DNA of 20,234 bases from Campylobacteraceae bacterium. GTDB lineage: Bacteria; Campylobacterota; Campylobacteria; Campylobacterales; Sulfurovaceae. The number at the start of each line of letters is the position of its first letter. Position 1 is the stretch's first letter. Shown here piece by piece: positions 12,969-20,234 of this stretch. Position numbers and translations under genes: made by a program. The stretch is from positions 1-20,234 of the forward strand of contig JALSPE010000099.1 in the NCBI GenBank assembly GCA_026986085.1, given 5' to 3'. Under the pieces are notes generated by a model. The model was not told the origin of the DNA. It searched no databases and worked only from the letters and a program-made list of their open reading frames with translations.

Positions 12969-15604
12969 AGAGTAGCTTGTCCTTCAACTACTTTGTAAGC
13001 TTCAACTATATCTCCCTCTTTGATATCATTGAAATTTTCTAACATAATACCACATTCTAAACCTTTTCCAACCTCTTTAACATCGTCATTAAAGCGTTTA
13101 AGTGAGCTTATTTTACCTTCGTAAACTATATCTTCTCCTCTTAAAACTTTTGCTACAGAGTTTTTCTCTACTTTCCCATCAATCACCATACATCCAGCAA
13201 TTGTTCCAATTTTTGCAACGCTAAATGTTTGGCGAACTTCAAGTTTAGCAATTGCTTCTTCAGTATATATAGGGCTCATTAAACCACTTAGAAGCTCTCT
13301 TGCATCATCTAACAAGTCATATATAATAGAGTATGTTTTTACCTCTACTCCAAGTTCTTTAGCTTTATTTTTAACTGAAGATGTTGGCTTAACATTAAAT
13401 CCTACAATATAGCAGTGCTCACTTGCATCTGCAAGAAGAACATCATTCTCTGTTACACTACCAACACCACTGTGTATTATCTGTATCTCAACCTCTTCAT
13501 TTTTAAGTTCGGTTAATGCCTGTTTGATAGCTTCTAGCGAACCTTGAACATCTGCTTTGACAATAATTGGAAGTTTTTTTATCTTTCCTGCTGCAATTAA
13601 GTCACTAAGCTCATCTATAGATACTTTCGTAGATTTAGATAACTCTTTAACTCTTGATAGCTCTTTTCTTTTATTTGCAATCTCTCTAGCCTCTTTTTCA
13701 CTATCAACACCAATTAAGATATCTCCTGCACTTGGAACTTCATTTAATCCAACTATCTTAGCTGGTGTGCTTGGACCAATCTTTTTAGCTCTACTTCCAT
13801 CATCTAAAATCATAGTTTTAACACGCCCATAAGTTGTTCCAACTATAACATTATCTCCAGTGCTTAAGCTACCATTTCTTACAATAATATTTGCTACTGT
13901 TCCTAAACCTTTTTCGACTGAACTCTCTATTACTATAGCTTTTGCAGATCTATTTGGATTAGCTTTTAGCTCCATTATTTCAGCTTGAAGAAGTATTGTT
14001 TCTAATAGGTCATCTATACCCATACCAGTTTGTGCAGATACTGGAACAAATTCATACTCTCCACCCCAATCTACTGGCATAATTCCAATCTCTGATAGTT
14101 GAGACTTCACATTATCTGGATTTGCTGTCTCTTTATCCATTTTATTTATTGCAATAATAATTGGAACACCAGCAGCTTGTGCGTGAGATATAGACTCTTT
14201 TGTTTGAGGCATAACTCCATCATCTGCAGCTACAACAATAATTGCTATATCTGTTGCTTGAGCTCCTCTTGCTCTCATTTGTGTAAATGCTGAGTGCCCT
14301 GGAGTATCTATAAATGTTACTTTTTTCCCATCTTTATCAACTTGGTATGCACCAACATGTTGAGTAATTCCACCAGCCTCTTTTGCTGCTACTTTAGCTT
14401 CTCTTATTTTGTCCAAAAGTGAAGTTTTACCATGATCAACATGCCCCATTATCGTTACAACTGGTGGTCTCTCTTCTTCTGTTTCATCTTCAATTTCATC
14501 ATATTTTGCAACATAATCTAGCGCATCAAGAGGGTTTATCGTTTCTACTTTTACATCGAATTCATCTGCTAAAATCTCTATAGAGTCTTTATCTAAAAAG
14601 TCATTTTTTGTAACCATAGTTCCAAGTGCAAATAGAGTTTTTACTATCTCTGAGACACTTTTGTCAATTTTTTCTGCAAACTCATATACTCGAACATCTT
14701 CAGGTATTTTTATTGCATCTACTTTTTTAACTTCTGTATCTTTATTCTTATAGTCTCTCTTTTTTCTTTTTCTTTGACCAGCACTTCTAAATTGAGTTTT
14801 GTTTGCCATATTTTTTTGAGATCCACTTATAACGGCGCGTTTACGAGCTTCCTCTTTTCTTCTAAGTTCTTGGCGTTGTTGCTCTTCGAAAATAACTTTA
14901 TCAGAGAAATCTAGTAAAACGACCTCTTCTTCTTCATAAAGTTCATTACCTGATCCAAAATCTCTATCTACTATATCTAATCGTTTTCCACTATCTTTTG
15001 CAGTAGTTGGAGTTTTCTTTTTCTTCTTTTTAGGCGCTACGCTATTCATATTCATTGTGGATGTTGAAGATTTATCTACTTTTTTTATCTCTCTTTGAGG
15101 GTTTTTCTTCTTTACAATAGTGATACCTCTTCTCTTTAGAGGATCTTTTTTAGGTTTATCTTCATCCTCTTTATCTTCGCTACTATTTTTGGCTTCCTCT
15201 TTTGGGGTAGCTGTAATACCTTTTCTTTTTCTTGCAGGTTTTTTAGGTTCTTCTTTAGGTTCTACTTTCTCTTCATTTTGGGTTTTACTCTCTTTTATTT
15301 CACTGATTTTTGTAGAATTCTCTTTAGATATAGTTTTTTCCTCTTTAATATCTTCAGAGGATTCCTCTTTTTTCTCTACTTTTTTAGCTTTTTTAACAAT
15401 AACTTTTTTTGGCTCTTTTTTTTCTCCAAATCCATCTGGTATTTTACCTGATATCATATACTCCATTAAAACTTGTGCCTCTTCTTCTGAGATAGTGCTA
15501 TTTTTAGCTCTTACTTTAAAACCAAGCTCTTTTGCTTTCTCTAATGTTTCTTTATCGTTTGCTCCAGCTTCTAGGGCAACCTCTTCAATCTTAATTTTTG
15601 ACAC
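12965..15604 (-). CDS. infB: Translation initiation factor IF-2
   Basis: IF-2 is the GTPase that places initiator tRNA on the 30S subunit and promotes subunit joining. The 879 residues begin with an IF2_N module (about 1-53). A long lysine/glutamate-rich low-complexity linker follows to about 290, then a second IF2_N-like module (about 298-350) and the GTPase domain. G motifs are clear: GHVDHGKT at 387-394, DTPGH near 436, NKMD near 490 and SAQ near 526. Domains II to IV complete the protein. The start is GTG at 15604, with GGAG upstream, and overlaps ylxR by 14 bases. The opposite-strand reading frame over the charged linker is a shadow of its codon bias. Confidence 0.97.
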   Translation of the reverse strand: MSKIKIEEVALEAGANDKETLEKAKELGFKVRAKNSTISEEEAQVLMEYMISGKIPDGFGEKKEPKKVIVKKAKKVEKKEESSEDIKEEKTISKENSTKISEIKESKTQNEEKVEPKEEPKKPARKRKGITATPKEEAKNSSEDKEDEDKPKKDPLKRRGITIVKKKNPQREIKKVDKSSTSTMNMNSVAPKKKKKKTPTTAKDSGKRLDIVDRDFGSGNELYEEEEVVLLDFSDKVIFEEQQRQELRRKEEARKRAVISGSQKNMANKTQFRSAGQRKRKKRDYKNKDTEVKKVDAIKIPEDVRVYEFAEKIDKSVSEIVKTLFALGTMVTKNDFLDKDSIEILADEFDVKVETINPLDALDYVAKYDEIEDETEEERPPVVTIMGHVDHGKTSLLDKIREAKVAAKEAGGITQHVGAYQVDKDGKKVTFIDTPGHSAFTQMRARGAQATDIAIIVVAADDGVMPQTKESISHAQAAGVPIIIAINKMDKETANPDNVKSQLSEIGIMPVDWGGEYEFVPVSAQTGMGIDDLLETILLQAEIMELKANPNRSAKAIVIESSVEKGLGTVANIIVRNGSLSTGDNVIVGTTYGRVKTMILDDGSRAKKIGPSTPAKIVGLNEVPSAGDILIGVDSEKEAREIANKRKELSRVKELSKSTKVSIDELSDLIAAGKIKKLPIIVKADVQGSLEAIKQALTELKNEEVEIQIIHSGVGSVTENDVLLADASEHCYIVGFNVKPTSSVKNKAKELGVEVKTYSIIYDLLDDARELLSGLMSPIYTEEAIAKLEVRQTFSVAKIGTIAGCMVIDGKVEKNSVAKVLRGEDIVYEGKISSLKRFNDDVKEVGKGLECGIMLENFNDIKEGDIVEAYKVVEGQATL

Positions 15605-15833
15605 TAACTAACTCCTTAATTAACTCTTCTACGCTTTTTATATCTATTTTTTCTCTTCCAGCAACTATCTTAGTTATATGTTGCCCCTCTATACACTTAG
15701 TGCAAAGATAGAAGCTTCTACCTTTGCCACTATACCTAATAAGATTACCTTGATCTTTTTGTAGTCTAATAAGCTCTTGTTGTCTCTCCCTTTTGCGACA
15801 TGCTATACACATTCTAATAGGTTTAGATTTCAT
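15591..15833 (-). CDS. ylxR: YlxR-family RNA-binding protein (DUF448)
   Basis: This is a small 80-residue protein of the YlxR family, usually found in the nusA-infB region and linked to RNA binding or RNase P function in some bacteria. The motif PIRMCIACRKR at residues 5-15 with Cys9 and Cys12, and the GKGRSFYLCTKC segment (residues 36-47) are typical. There is no Shine-Dalgarno sequence before the ATG. Instead an extended -10 box sits at the distance that would put the transcription start on or next to the ATG. Its 3' end overlaps infB by 14 bases, which suggests coupling. Confidence 0.88.
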   Translation of the reverse strand: MKSKPIRMCIACRKRERQQELIRLQKDQGNLIRYSGKGRSFYLCTKCIEGQHITKIVAGREKIDIKSVEELIKELVSVKN

Positions 15834-15840
15834 TATCGAT

Positions 15841-15849
15841 ATTATAGCA
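15841..15849 (-). promoter_or_regulatory. Extended -10 promoter abutting ylxR, possible leaderless start
   Basis: On the minus strand TGCTATAAT occupies 15849-15841, a perfect extended -10 element. Seven bases (ATCGATA) separate it from the ylxR ATG at 15833, so the expected start point (about 7-8 bases beyond the box) falls at or next to the A of the ATG. No convincing -35 box is seen. Confidence 0.5.
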
Positions 15850-15856
15850 CAATTTT

Positions 15857-16741
15857 CTAACTACTGACTTTAACGCCAAAATTATCTAAATCACAAACCA
15901 TTACTCTAAATTGAGTAAAAGCATCTTCTAGCACTTTAGCTATTTTTGGTGCATCATCTTCATACGCTAATGTAAAAAAAGTAGAGCCACTTCCCGATAG
16001 AGTGCTCATAAGTGCACCATTTTCTAGTGCAAGAGTTTGAACTTTAAATAGCTCTGGCATCATTGACATTCTTCTCTCTTGATGAAGTTTATCTTTAGCT
16101 GCAATTCTTAATTGATCCCATGAATCTGTCATAAATAGACCAGTCATATATGCAGCGTGAGATAGAGAGAATACTACTTCGCTCTTGTGATAGTTATTTG
16201 GTAAAACATTTCTTGATCGATTTGTTGAGATTGTTTTATTTGGAATTACCAATATAGCTTTTAGGTAGTTTGGCATTCTGTGTTTTTTGCTATATACTCT
16301 ATCTTCATGCAGACATGCAACATTAAAACCACCCATTACAGCTGGTGTTATATTATCTGGATGTGGCTCATACTTAAGTGCTAAATTTAATATTTTTCTC
16401 TTATTATATTTAACTCCAGCTGCTATATGTGATGCTGTAAGTGCAGCTACAATTACAGCAGATGAACTTCCAAGACCTCTTGAAATTGGAATTTTATTCA
16501 TAAATTCAAATCTAAAAGTGTTATATTTTCCACCACTAAGTCTCTTATAGTGTTCATTAAATATATTAAGAAACATTATATTTCTTTTAATTCTAGGGTT
16601 AGATGCACCTTCACCCTTTGTTGATACACTAAGAAATCTTGATGGTTTAATTCTTATTTCGTTTCTTAAATTTATTGCAAGTCCAAGCGTATCAAACCCT
16701 GGACCTAAATTTGCACTTGTTGCAGGCACAGATACTAACAT
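15857..16741 (-). CDS. thrB: Homoserine kinase
   Basis: ThrB phosphorylates homoserine with ATP in threonine synthesis. The 294-residue protein is a GHMP kinase with all three motifs. The first is VPATSANLGPGFDTLGLA at residues 5-22, the second is the ATP-binding loop PISRGLGSSSA at 85-95, and the third is LSGSGSTFF near residue 258. AGAGG precedes the ATG, 14 bases after the upstream gene. It sits between the tsaB-like gene and ylxR; no other threonine genes are nearby. Confidence 0.95.
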   Translation of the reverse strand: MLVSVPATSANLGPGFDTLGLAINLRNEIRIKPSRFLSVSTKGEGASNPRIKRNIMFLNIFNEHYKRLSGGKYNTFRFEFMNKIPISRGLGSSSAVIVAALTASHIAAGVKYNKRKILNLALKYEPHPDNITPAVMGGFNVACLHEDRVYSKKHRMPNYLKAILVIPNKTISTNRSRNVLPNNYHKSEVVFSLSHAAYMTGLFMTDSWDQLRIAAKDKLHQERRMSMMPELFKVQTLALENGALMSTLSGSGSTFFTLAYEDDAPKIAKVLEDAFTQFRVMVCDLDNFGVKVSS

Positions 16742-16755
16742 TTATTAACCTCTTA

Positions 16756-17169
16756 TCAGACAGCAGCAATGCTATATTGTGGCTCTATTGTATCTAAAAT
16801 TTTAACTTCATTTAGAGTTTTTGGCATATAAAAGCTACTATCTATATTTTCTTCAAATCTTTTTGTTATTATAGTCTCTTTTTCTTTGATAAAATAGAGT
16901 TTTCCCAATGCTTTAATAGGTTTATTGTTATTTAGTTCAAATGCATTTACAGCTTTAATATTGATATTTCTAACAATTTGTAAAGTTTTAAGAGTTATAT
17001 AAGTAATTTTTGTTGCCATATGGCTACCTGGACCATTTGTGTAGATAATCTCTTTTATATTGTAATTTTTTAATAAATTTGTAATAGTTGGTAATAGTAT
17101 TTCTGAAGTTAATCCACAATACTCTTTTTTTTCTATAAGAGTATTGTTTTTATATATACCTATTTGCAT
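16756..17169 (-). CDS. Short TsaB-like protein (tRNA t6A biosynthesis)
   Basis: From the ATG the protein has 137 residues. It resembles the N-terminal half of TsaB (YeaZ), the partner of TsaD in making threonylcarbamoyladenosine of tRNA. TNGPGSHMATKITYITLKTL (44-63) corresponds to the GPGSFTGLRIG....KGL signature, with several consensus residues replaced. E. coli TsaB has about 230 residues, while short forms are usual in Campylobacterota. The ATG has no ribosome site, and the family's first beta strand (an ILAID-like segment) is missing. Directly upstream the open frame continues for 12 codons that read IIVVLINQIAQP, with AAAGG just before it. The true start may therefore be a rare ATT or ATA near 17202-17205. 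Assignment is by motif and by position between lpxC and thrB. Confidence 0.65.
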   Translation of the reverse strand: MQIGIYKNNTLIEKKEYCGLTSEILLPTITNLLKNYNIKEIIYTNGPGSHMATKITYITLKTLQIVRNINIKAVNAFELNNNKPIKALGKLYFIKEKETIITKRFEENIDSSFYMPKTLNEVKILDTIEPQYSIAAV

Positions 17170-17212
17170 AGGTTGTGCTATTTGATTAATTAATACTACT
17201 ATAATTTAACCT

Positions 17213-18100
17213 TTAGGCAAATACTTTTACTAACTCTTGAGCAGATTCATAATCTTTAGCTTTTATAATTTCATATGAATCTTCGCTACTTAATAGTTTT
17301 CTTGTCAATTTATTATTTAACTCATGACTTGCTGCAACTGCTACATATTCACCAACTACTTGTTTACCAAGTAGCATCATGTCTCCTATGGCATCTAATA
17401 TTTTATGTCGAACAAATTCATCTTTATATCTTAAACCTTCAGGATTTAAGATGGATTTATCATCTAATCCTATAGCATTTTCCAAACTAGCTCCAAGTGC
17501 TAAATTTATACTTTGTAGGTATTGTATATCTCTTGCAAAACCAAATGTTCTAGCTCTTGCAATATCTTCTATATAGCTTTTTTTGCTAAAATTGTATCTA
17601 AATTTTTGAGTCCCAATTACAGGGTGATTAAATGAAATCTTGAAGTTAAATATCGGCTTTTTAGATGGTTTTAATATAGCAACTTTTCCATCTTGCTCCA
17701 CTTTTACCTCTTTTTTAATAACAATTATAGATTTAATAGCATCTTGTTTTACTATACCGGCTTCATCTAGTAGCATACAAAATGAAATTGCACTTCCATC
17801 CATAACTGGCATCTCATTACCATAAACTGTAACTTTTAAGTTATCTATAGAGTAGGCATATATTGCAGACAAAAAATGTTCGATTGTAGAGATTGCATTT
17901 GGTTTTACACCTATGACAGTTGCTAATTTTGTTTCAGATATATTTTCTGGTTTTAATTTTAGCAAGGTCCCACTATTTGCATGTATAAAGATTACTCCAC
18001 TATTAATTGGAAGTGGCTCTAGTGTCAATTTAATTGGTTCACCACTATGCAACCCTATTCCTGTAACTTCAACTCTTTTTTTAATTGTCTGTTGAAACAT
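17213..18100 (-). CDS. lpxC: UDP-3-O-acyl-N-acetylglucosamine deacetylase
   Basis: LpxC is the zinc hydrolase of the committed step of lipid A synthesis. The 295 residues match the family. Catalytic residues line up with E. coli: Glu74-His75 in STIEHFLSA, His232 and Asp236 in RHKILDAIGD as zinc ligands, and His259 in AASHEL as the catalytic histidine. The N-terminal segment VEVTGIGLHSG is the standard opening. GAGGT precedes the ATG. It follows the M23 peptidase gene by 24 bases, so outer-membrane and wall functions are adjacent. Confidence 0.97.
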   Translation of the reverse strand: MFQQTIKKRVEVTGIGLHSGEPIKLTLEPLPINSGVIFIHANSGTLLKLKPENISETKLATVIGVKPNAISTIEHFLSAIYAYSIDNLKVTVYGNEMPVMDGSAISFCMLLDEAGIVKQDAIKSIIVIKKEVKVEQDGKVAILKPSKKPIFNFKISFNHPVIGTQKFRYNFSKKSYIEDIARARTFGFARDIQYLQSINLALGASLENAIGLDDKSILNPEGLRYKDEFVRHKILDAIGDMMLLGKQVVGEYVAVAASHELNNKLTRKLLSSEDSYEIIKAKDYESAQELVKVFA

Positions 18101-18124
18101 AAACTACCTCATCTTTCTTATTAC

Positions 18125-19513
18125 CTAATTATACCCTAAAATTGAGTCAGCTTTCTTAAATATTGCATTTATATGTGTATCAATCCATTTACTTTTCATC
18201 CACTCTAATGGTAGAACTTCTACTCCTTGAATTAGAACTCCAAAGTGAACATGGTCTCCAAGGGCCAATCCTGTAGCTCCTGTTTTTGCAATAGTTTGCA
18301 TATGTTGTATTTTTTGATTCTTTTCTACTAAAATAGATGAGCAGTGCCCATATAGTGTATATAATCCAAATTTATGGTCAATAATTGGCATATTTCCATA
18401 TATTCCATTATATCCAGCAAACACAACTTTCCCACTGTTTGCATATAGATTATCATGTTTAACACTTGCTAAATCGTAACCAACATGGTATGAAGTTGAG
18501 ATTATATTATCAGGTGTTTTATAGTAGTAATATCTCTTTACTCCAAAGTCAGATACTCTTTTATAACCTTTTAATGGTTTAAATGGTTTAATATCCCATT
18601 TTTTGTTAAATGGTGTAACACTTTTTGTATATTTGTGAATAAGATTCTCATTTTTCTCTCTCATCTTTTCATTTACTGCTCTAAATTTATCTAATTTTCC
18701 ACTTATATTTGAATAGTCAGGATCTTGTTGTGCAAGTTGGGATATTTTTCCATTTATAAATCTGTCACTAGCTTTTATCTTAGAGACTTTATACTCTCTG
18801 TCTATTTTACTAATTTGTATTGAGTGCTCACTTTTATTGTTTGCCTTATCGATAGCAACTATTTTTGGGTTAAAACTATCTTGGTTAAATGGCCATACAA
18901 TTAGTGATGCATATACCCCATTTTTTCTATATTTTATTGGTTTAAATTTAATATTTTTAGAAATTTCTATATATGTATCTTTTAAGTTTTTATCATCAAT
19001 TTTATATATAACAATAGCACTTCCACCCTTGGTTATATTTTGACTACTAGCTATTGTGCTAATTTGTGGAGGAGTGTTGTCTATAATTAGTTTTGCTATT
19101 TTTTGGCTTTTATTACCCATAAAAAAGCCCCAAAGGCTACTATCAGTTGCAGTTATAATAATATTCCAATTATCTTTTTTACTGTTAGTAACCTCTTTAG
19201 GCAGTTTTACCTCTACAGTTTTATCTTTACTTTTTATTAAAAACTTTTGATTATAAATTGGTATTTTGGTCTCATCTGAGCTTAATACAACTTTACAACT
19301 TTTTAATCCACTATTATCTTTAATTGTAAATTTTATAGGTGTTTTAGTGTTTGCAGATATAGTGTTAGTTGTTAAAATTTGTGGTTTTTCTCGCTCAAAT
19401 ATAGGAGACTTATATGCAAAAAAGACTCCACCTGCAATTAAAAGTAGTAAAAGTAACCATAAAATCAATTTTCCACTTCCACCTCTTCTTCTACCTCTAA
19501 CTCTTCTAGACAT
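18125..19513 (-). CDS. Membrane-anchored M23-family peptidoglycan peptidase
   Basis: The 462-residue protein has a basic N-terminus (RRVRGRRRGG) and one membrane segment at about 15-34, so the rest faces the periplasm. Residues about 45-235 look like beta-rich domains, and about 265-300 is helical. The LytM/M23 domain covers about 335-445: His343 and Asp347 (HVGYD), His390 (YGHCSS), and His421 and His423 (DHVHFG) are the zinc and catalytic residues, all present. It probably cuts peptide crosslinks, as M23 enzymes that set cell shape do in Helicobacter and Campylobacter. AAGGA precedes the ATG, which overlaps the upstream DHH gene by eight bases. Confidence 0.9.
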   Translation of the reverse strand: MSRRVRGRRRGGSGKLILWLLLLLLIAGGVFFAYKSPIFEREKPQILTTNTISANTKTPIKFTIKDNSGLKSCKVVLSSDETKIPIYNQKFLIKSKDKTVEVKLPKEVTNSKKDNWNIIITATDSSLWGFFMGNKSQKIAKLIIDNTPPQISTIASSQNITKGGSAIVIYKIDDKNLKDTYIEISKNIKFKPIKYRKNGVYASLIVWPFNQDSFNPKIVAIDKANNKSEHSIQISKIDREYKVSKIKASDRFINGKISQLAQQDPDYSNISGKLDKFRAVNEKMREKNENLIHKYTKSVTPFNKKWDIKPFKPLKGYKRVSDFGVKRYYYYKTPDNIISTSYHVGYDLASVKHDNLYANSGKVVFAGYNGIYGNMPIIDHKFGLYTLYGHCSSILVEKNQKIQHMQTIAKTGATGLALGDHVHFGVLIQGVEVLPLEWMKSKWIDTHINAIFKKADSILGYN

Positions 19514-20234
19514 ATATTATTCCTTTAATTCTTTTTAGTAATAAATCTTTTATTTCTGCTATTTTACCACCTTTTACTTCAAATCCAGAAGCATTTTTGT
19601 GCCCACCTCCACCAAAAAGTGATGCTACTTTAGATATATCTTCATTTTTTGAACGAATTGAACCTTTAATAGAATTTTGATATTCTACTAATAGTATTGC
19701 AACTTCAACAGTAACAAGAGAAATTGCTATATCAATTACCCCATTTATATCGGCAAATGAGGCACCAGTTGCGTTAATGTCATCTTTGTCAATTTGCATA
19801 AAAGCAACTCTTCCGTCTGTATGTAGTTCTAGGGAGTTGATAGCTCTACCTAGTATTCTAATGTGTGCTAATGAGTTGCTTTTATTTACTTTAGTAGCTA
19901 TAAGTGATGGATTAGCACCTAAATTAATTAACTCTTTTGCTATATTAAATGTATTCTTAGAGGTTAGGGTGGTTGTGAAGTTTTGGCTATCACTTATAAG
20001 CCCAGTGTAGAGAGCTTCTGCCACTTTTTTTGATAACTTTTGACCCTCTTTTAAAAGTTTATATAAAACAGCTGTTGTAGATACATCTACCTCTACAATA
20101 TTCAAATTACCAAAGTTACTATTATCTTGATGGTGGTCAATATTTATTATCTCTCTACCCTCTAACTCAAAGCCACATCTATTGATATTTGCACAATCTA
20201 AGGTAATAATTAAACTATCACTATAGCCAATTTT
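19506..20234 (-). CDS. DHH-family phosphoesterase (NrnA-like), 5' end outside window
   Basis: The frame is open to the right edge, giving at least 242 residues. The visible N-terminal part holds the catalytic NIDHHQ motif (codons about 20127-20144) and an upstream LDCANINRCGFE segment with a conserved aspartate. The C-terminal half is a DHHA1 domain ending in the GGGGHKNASGFEV signature. This is the layout of NrnA-type enzymes that degrade short oligonucleotides or pAp, or of related nucleotide phosphoesterases; RecJ would be far longer. A TTG at 20105 would wrongly drop the DHH motif. The stop overlaps the start of the M23 gene. Confidence 0.88.
   Translation of the reverse strand, partial: KIGYSDSLIITLDCANINRCGFELEGREIINIDHHQDNSNFGNLNIVEVDVSTTAVLYKLLKEGQKLSKKVAEALYTGLISDSQNFTTTLTSKNTFNIAKELINLGANPSLIATKVNKSNSLAHIRILGRAINSLELHTDGRVAFMQIDKDDINATGASFADINGVIDIAISLVTVEVAILLVEYQNSIKGSIRSKNEDISKVASLFGGGGHKNASGFEVKGGKIAEIKDLLLKRIKGIIYV

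Noticed and set aside
15120..15611. 163-residue plus-strand frame opposite the start of infB
   Set aside because: It is serine/leucine/phenylalanine-rich and mirrors the lysine/glutamate codons of the IF-2 linker, a typical codon-bias shadow.
19506..20105. DHH gene beginning at a TTG at 20105
   Set aside because: The frame is open to the window edge and the catalytic DHH motif lies upstream of this codon, so the gene is cut by the window, not started here.
1..20234. CRISPR arrays, prophage, tRNA or rRNA genes
   Set aside because: I saw no regularly spaced direct repeats, integrase, transposase, phage structural gene, tRNA cloverleaf or rRNA sequence.

Overview
This AT-rich window looks like the chromosome of a member of the Campylobacterota (former Epsilonproteobacteria). 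The main evidence is sucD followed by a four-subunit 2-oxoglutarate:ferredoxin oxidoreductase (oorDABC), and a minus-strand cluster in the order DHH - M23 peptidase - lpxC - tsaB-like - thrB - ylxR - infB - rbfA - rimP, which matches the order I recall from Campylobacter jejuni (Cj0131-Cj0138 region). The sucD/OOR pair would fit a reductive-TCA autotroph of the Sulfurimonas/Sulfurovum type, but no ATP-citrate lyase is visible, so autotrophy is an inference. Naming a genus would need a search.

Left part (1-4340, + strand): sucD, then a 561-base gene-free gap, then oorDABC. The gap is full of structure: a perfect 11-bp stem behind sucD, a 159-base imperfect palindrome, a dyad, and a good -10 box whose transcript would begin with a nested hairpin just before oorD. 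The two enzymes act in sequence between succinate, succinyl-CoA and 2-oxoglutarate.

Middle (4380-11990, mostly +): proC and a small exported Sel1-repeat protein form a pair. They converge on a minus-strand OmpA-type lipoprotein across a clear terminator. The RNase P RNA gene (rnpB) is divergent from the lipoprotein gene. Next comes a translationally coupled pair, an exported membrane-fusion-like protein and a cytoplasmic molybdopterin oxidoreductase, followed by bamA.

Right part (12173-20234, - strand): a tightly packed operon with overlaps of 4, 8 and 14 bases. It encodes a DHH phosphoesterase that runs off the window edge, an M23 endopeptidase, LpxC, a short TsaB-like protein, ThrB, YlxR, IF-2, RbfA and RimP. 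It links lipid A and peptidoglycan metabolism, threonine synthesis, tRNA modification and ribosome/initiation functions. A perfect extended -10 box sits exactly seven bases before the ylxR start codon and may give a leaderless message.

I see no prophage, insertion sequence with a transposase, CRISPR array, tRNA or rRNA gene. I found no clear new multi-gene system. The best leads are the 159-base palindrome between sucD and oorD, the coupled adaptor/molybdoenzyme pair, the 5'-terminal mRNA hairpins, and two unusual translation starts (ylxR, tsaB-like).
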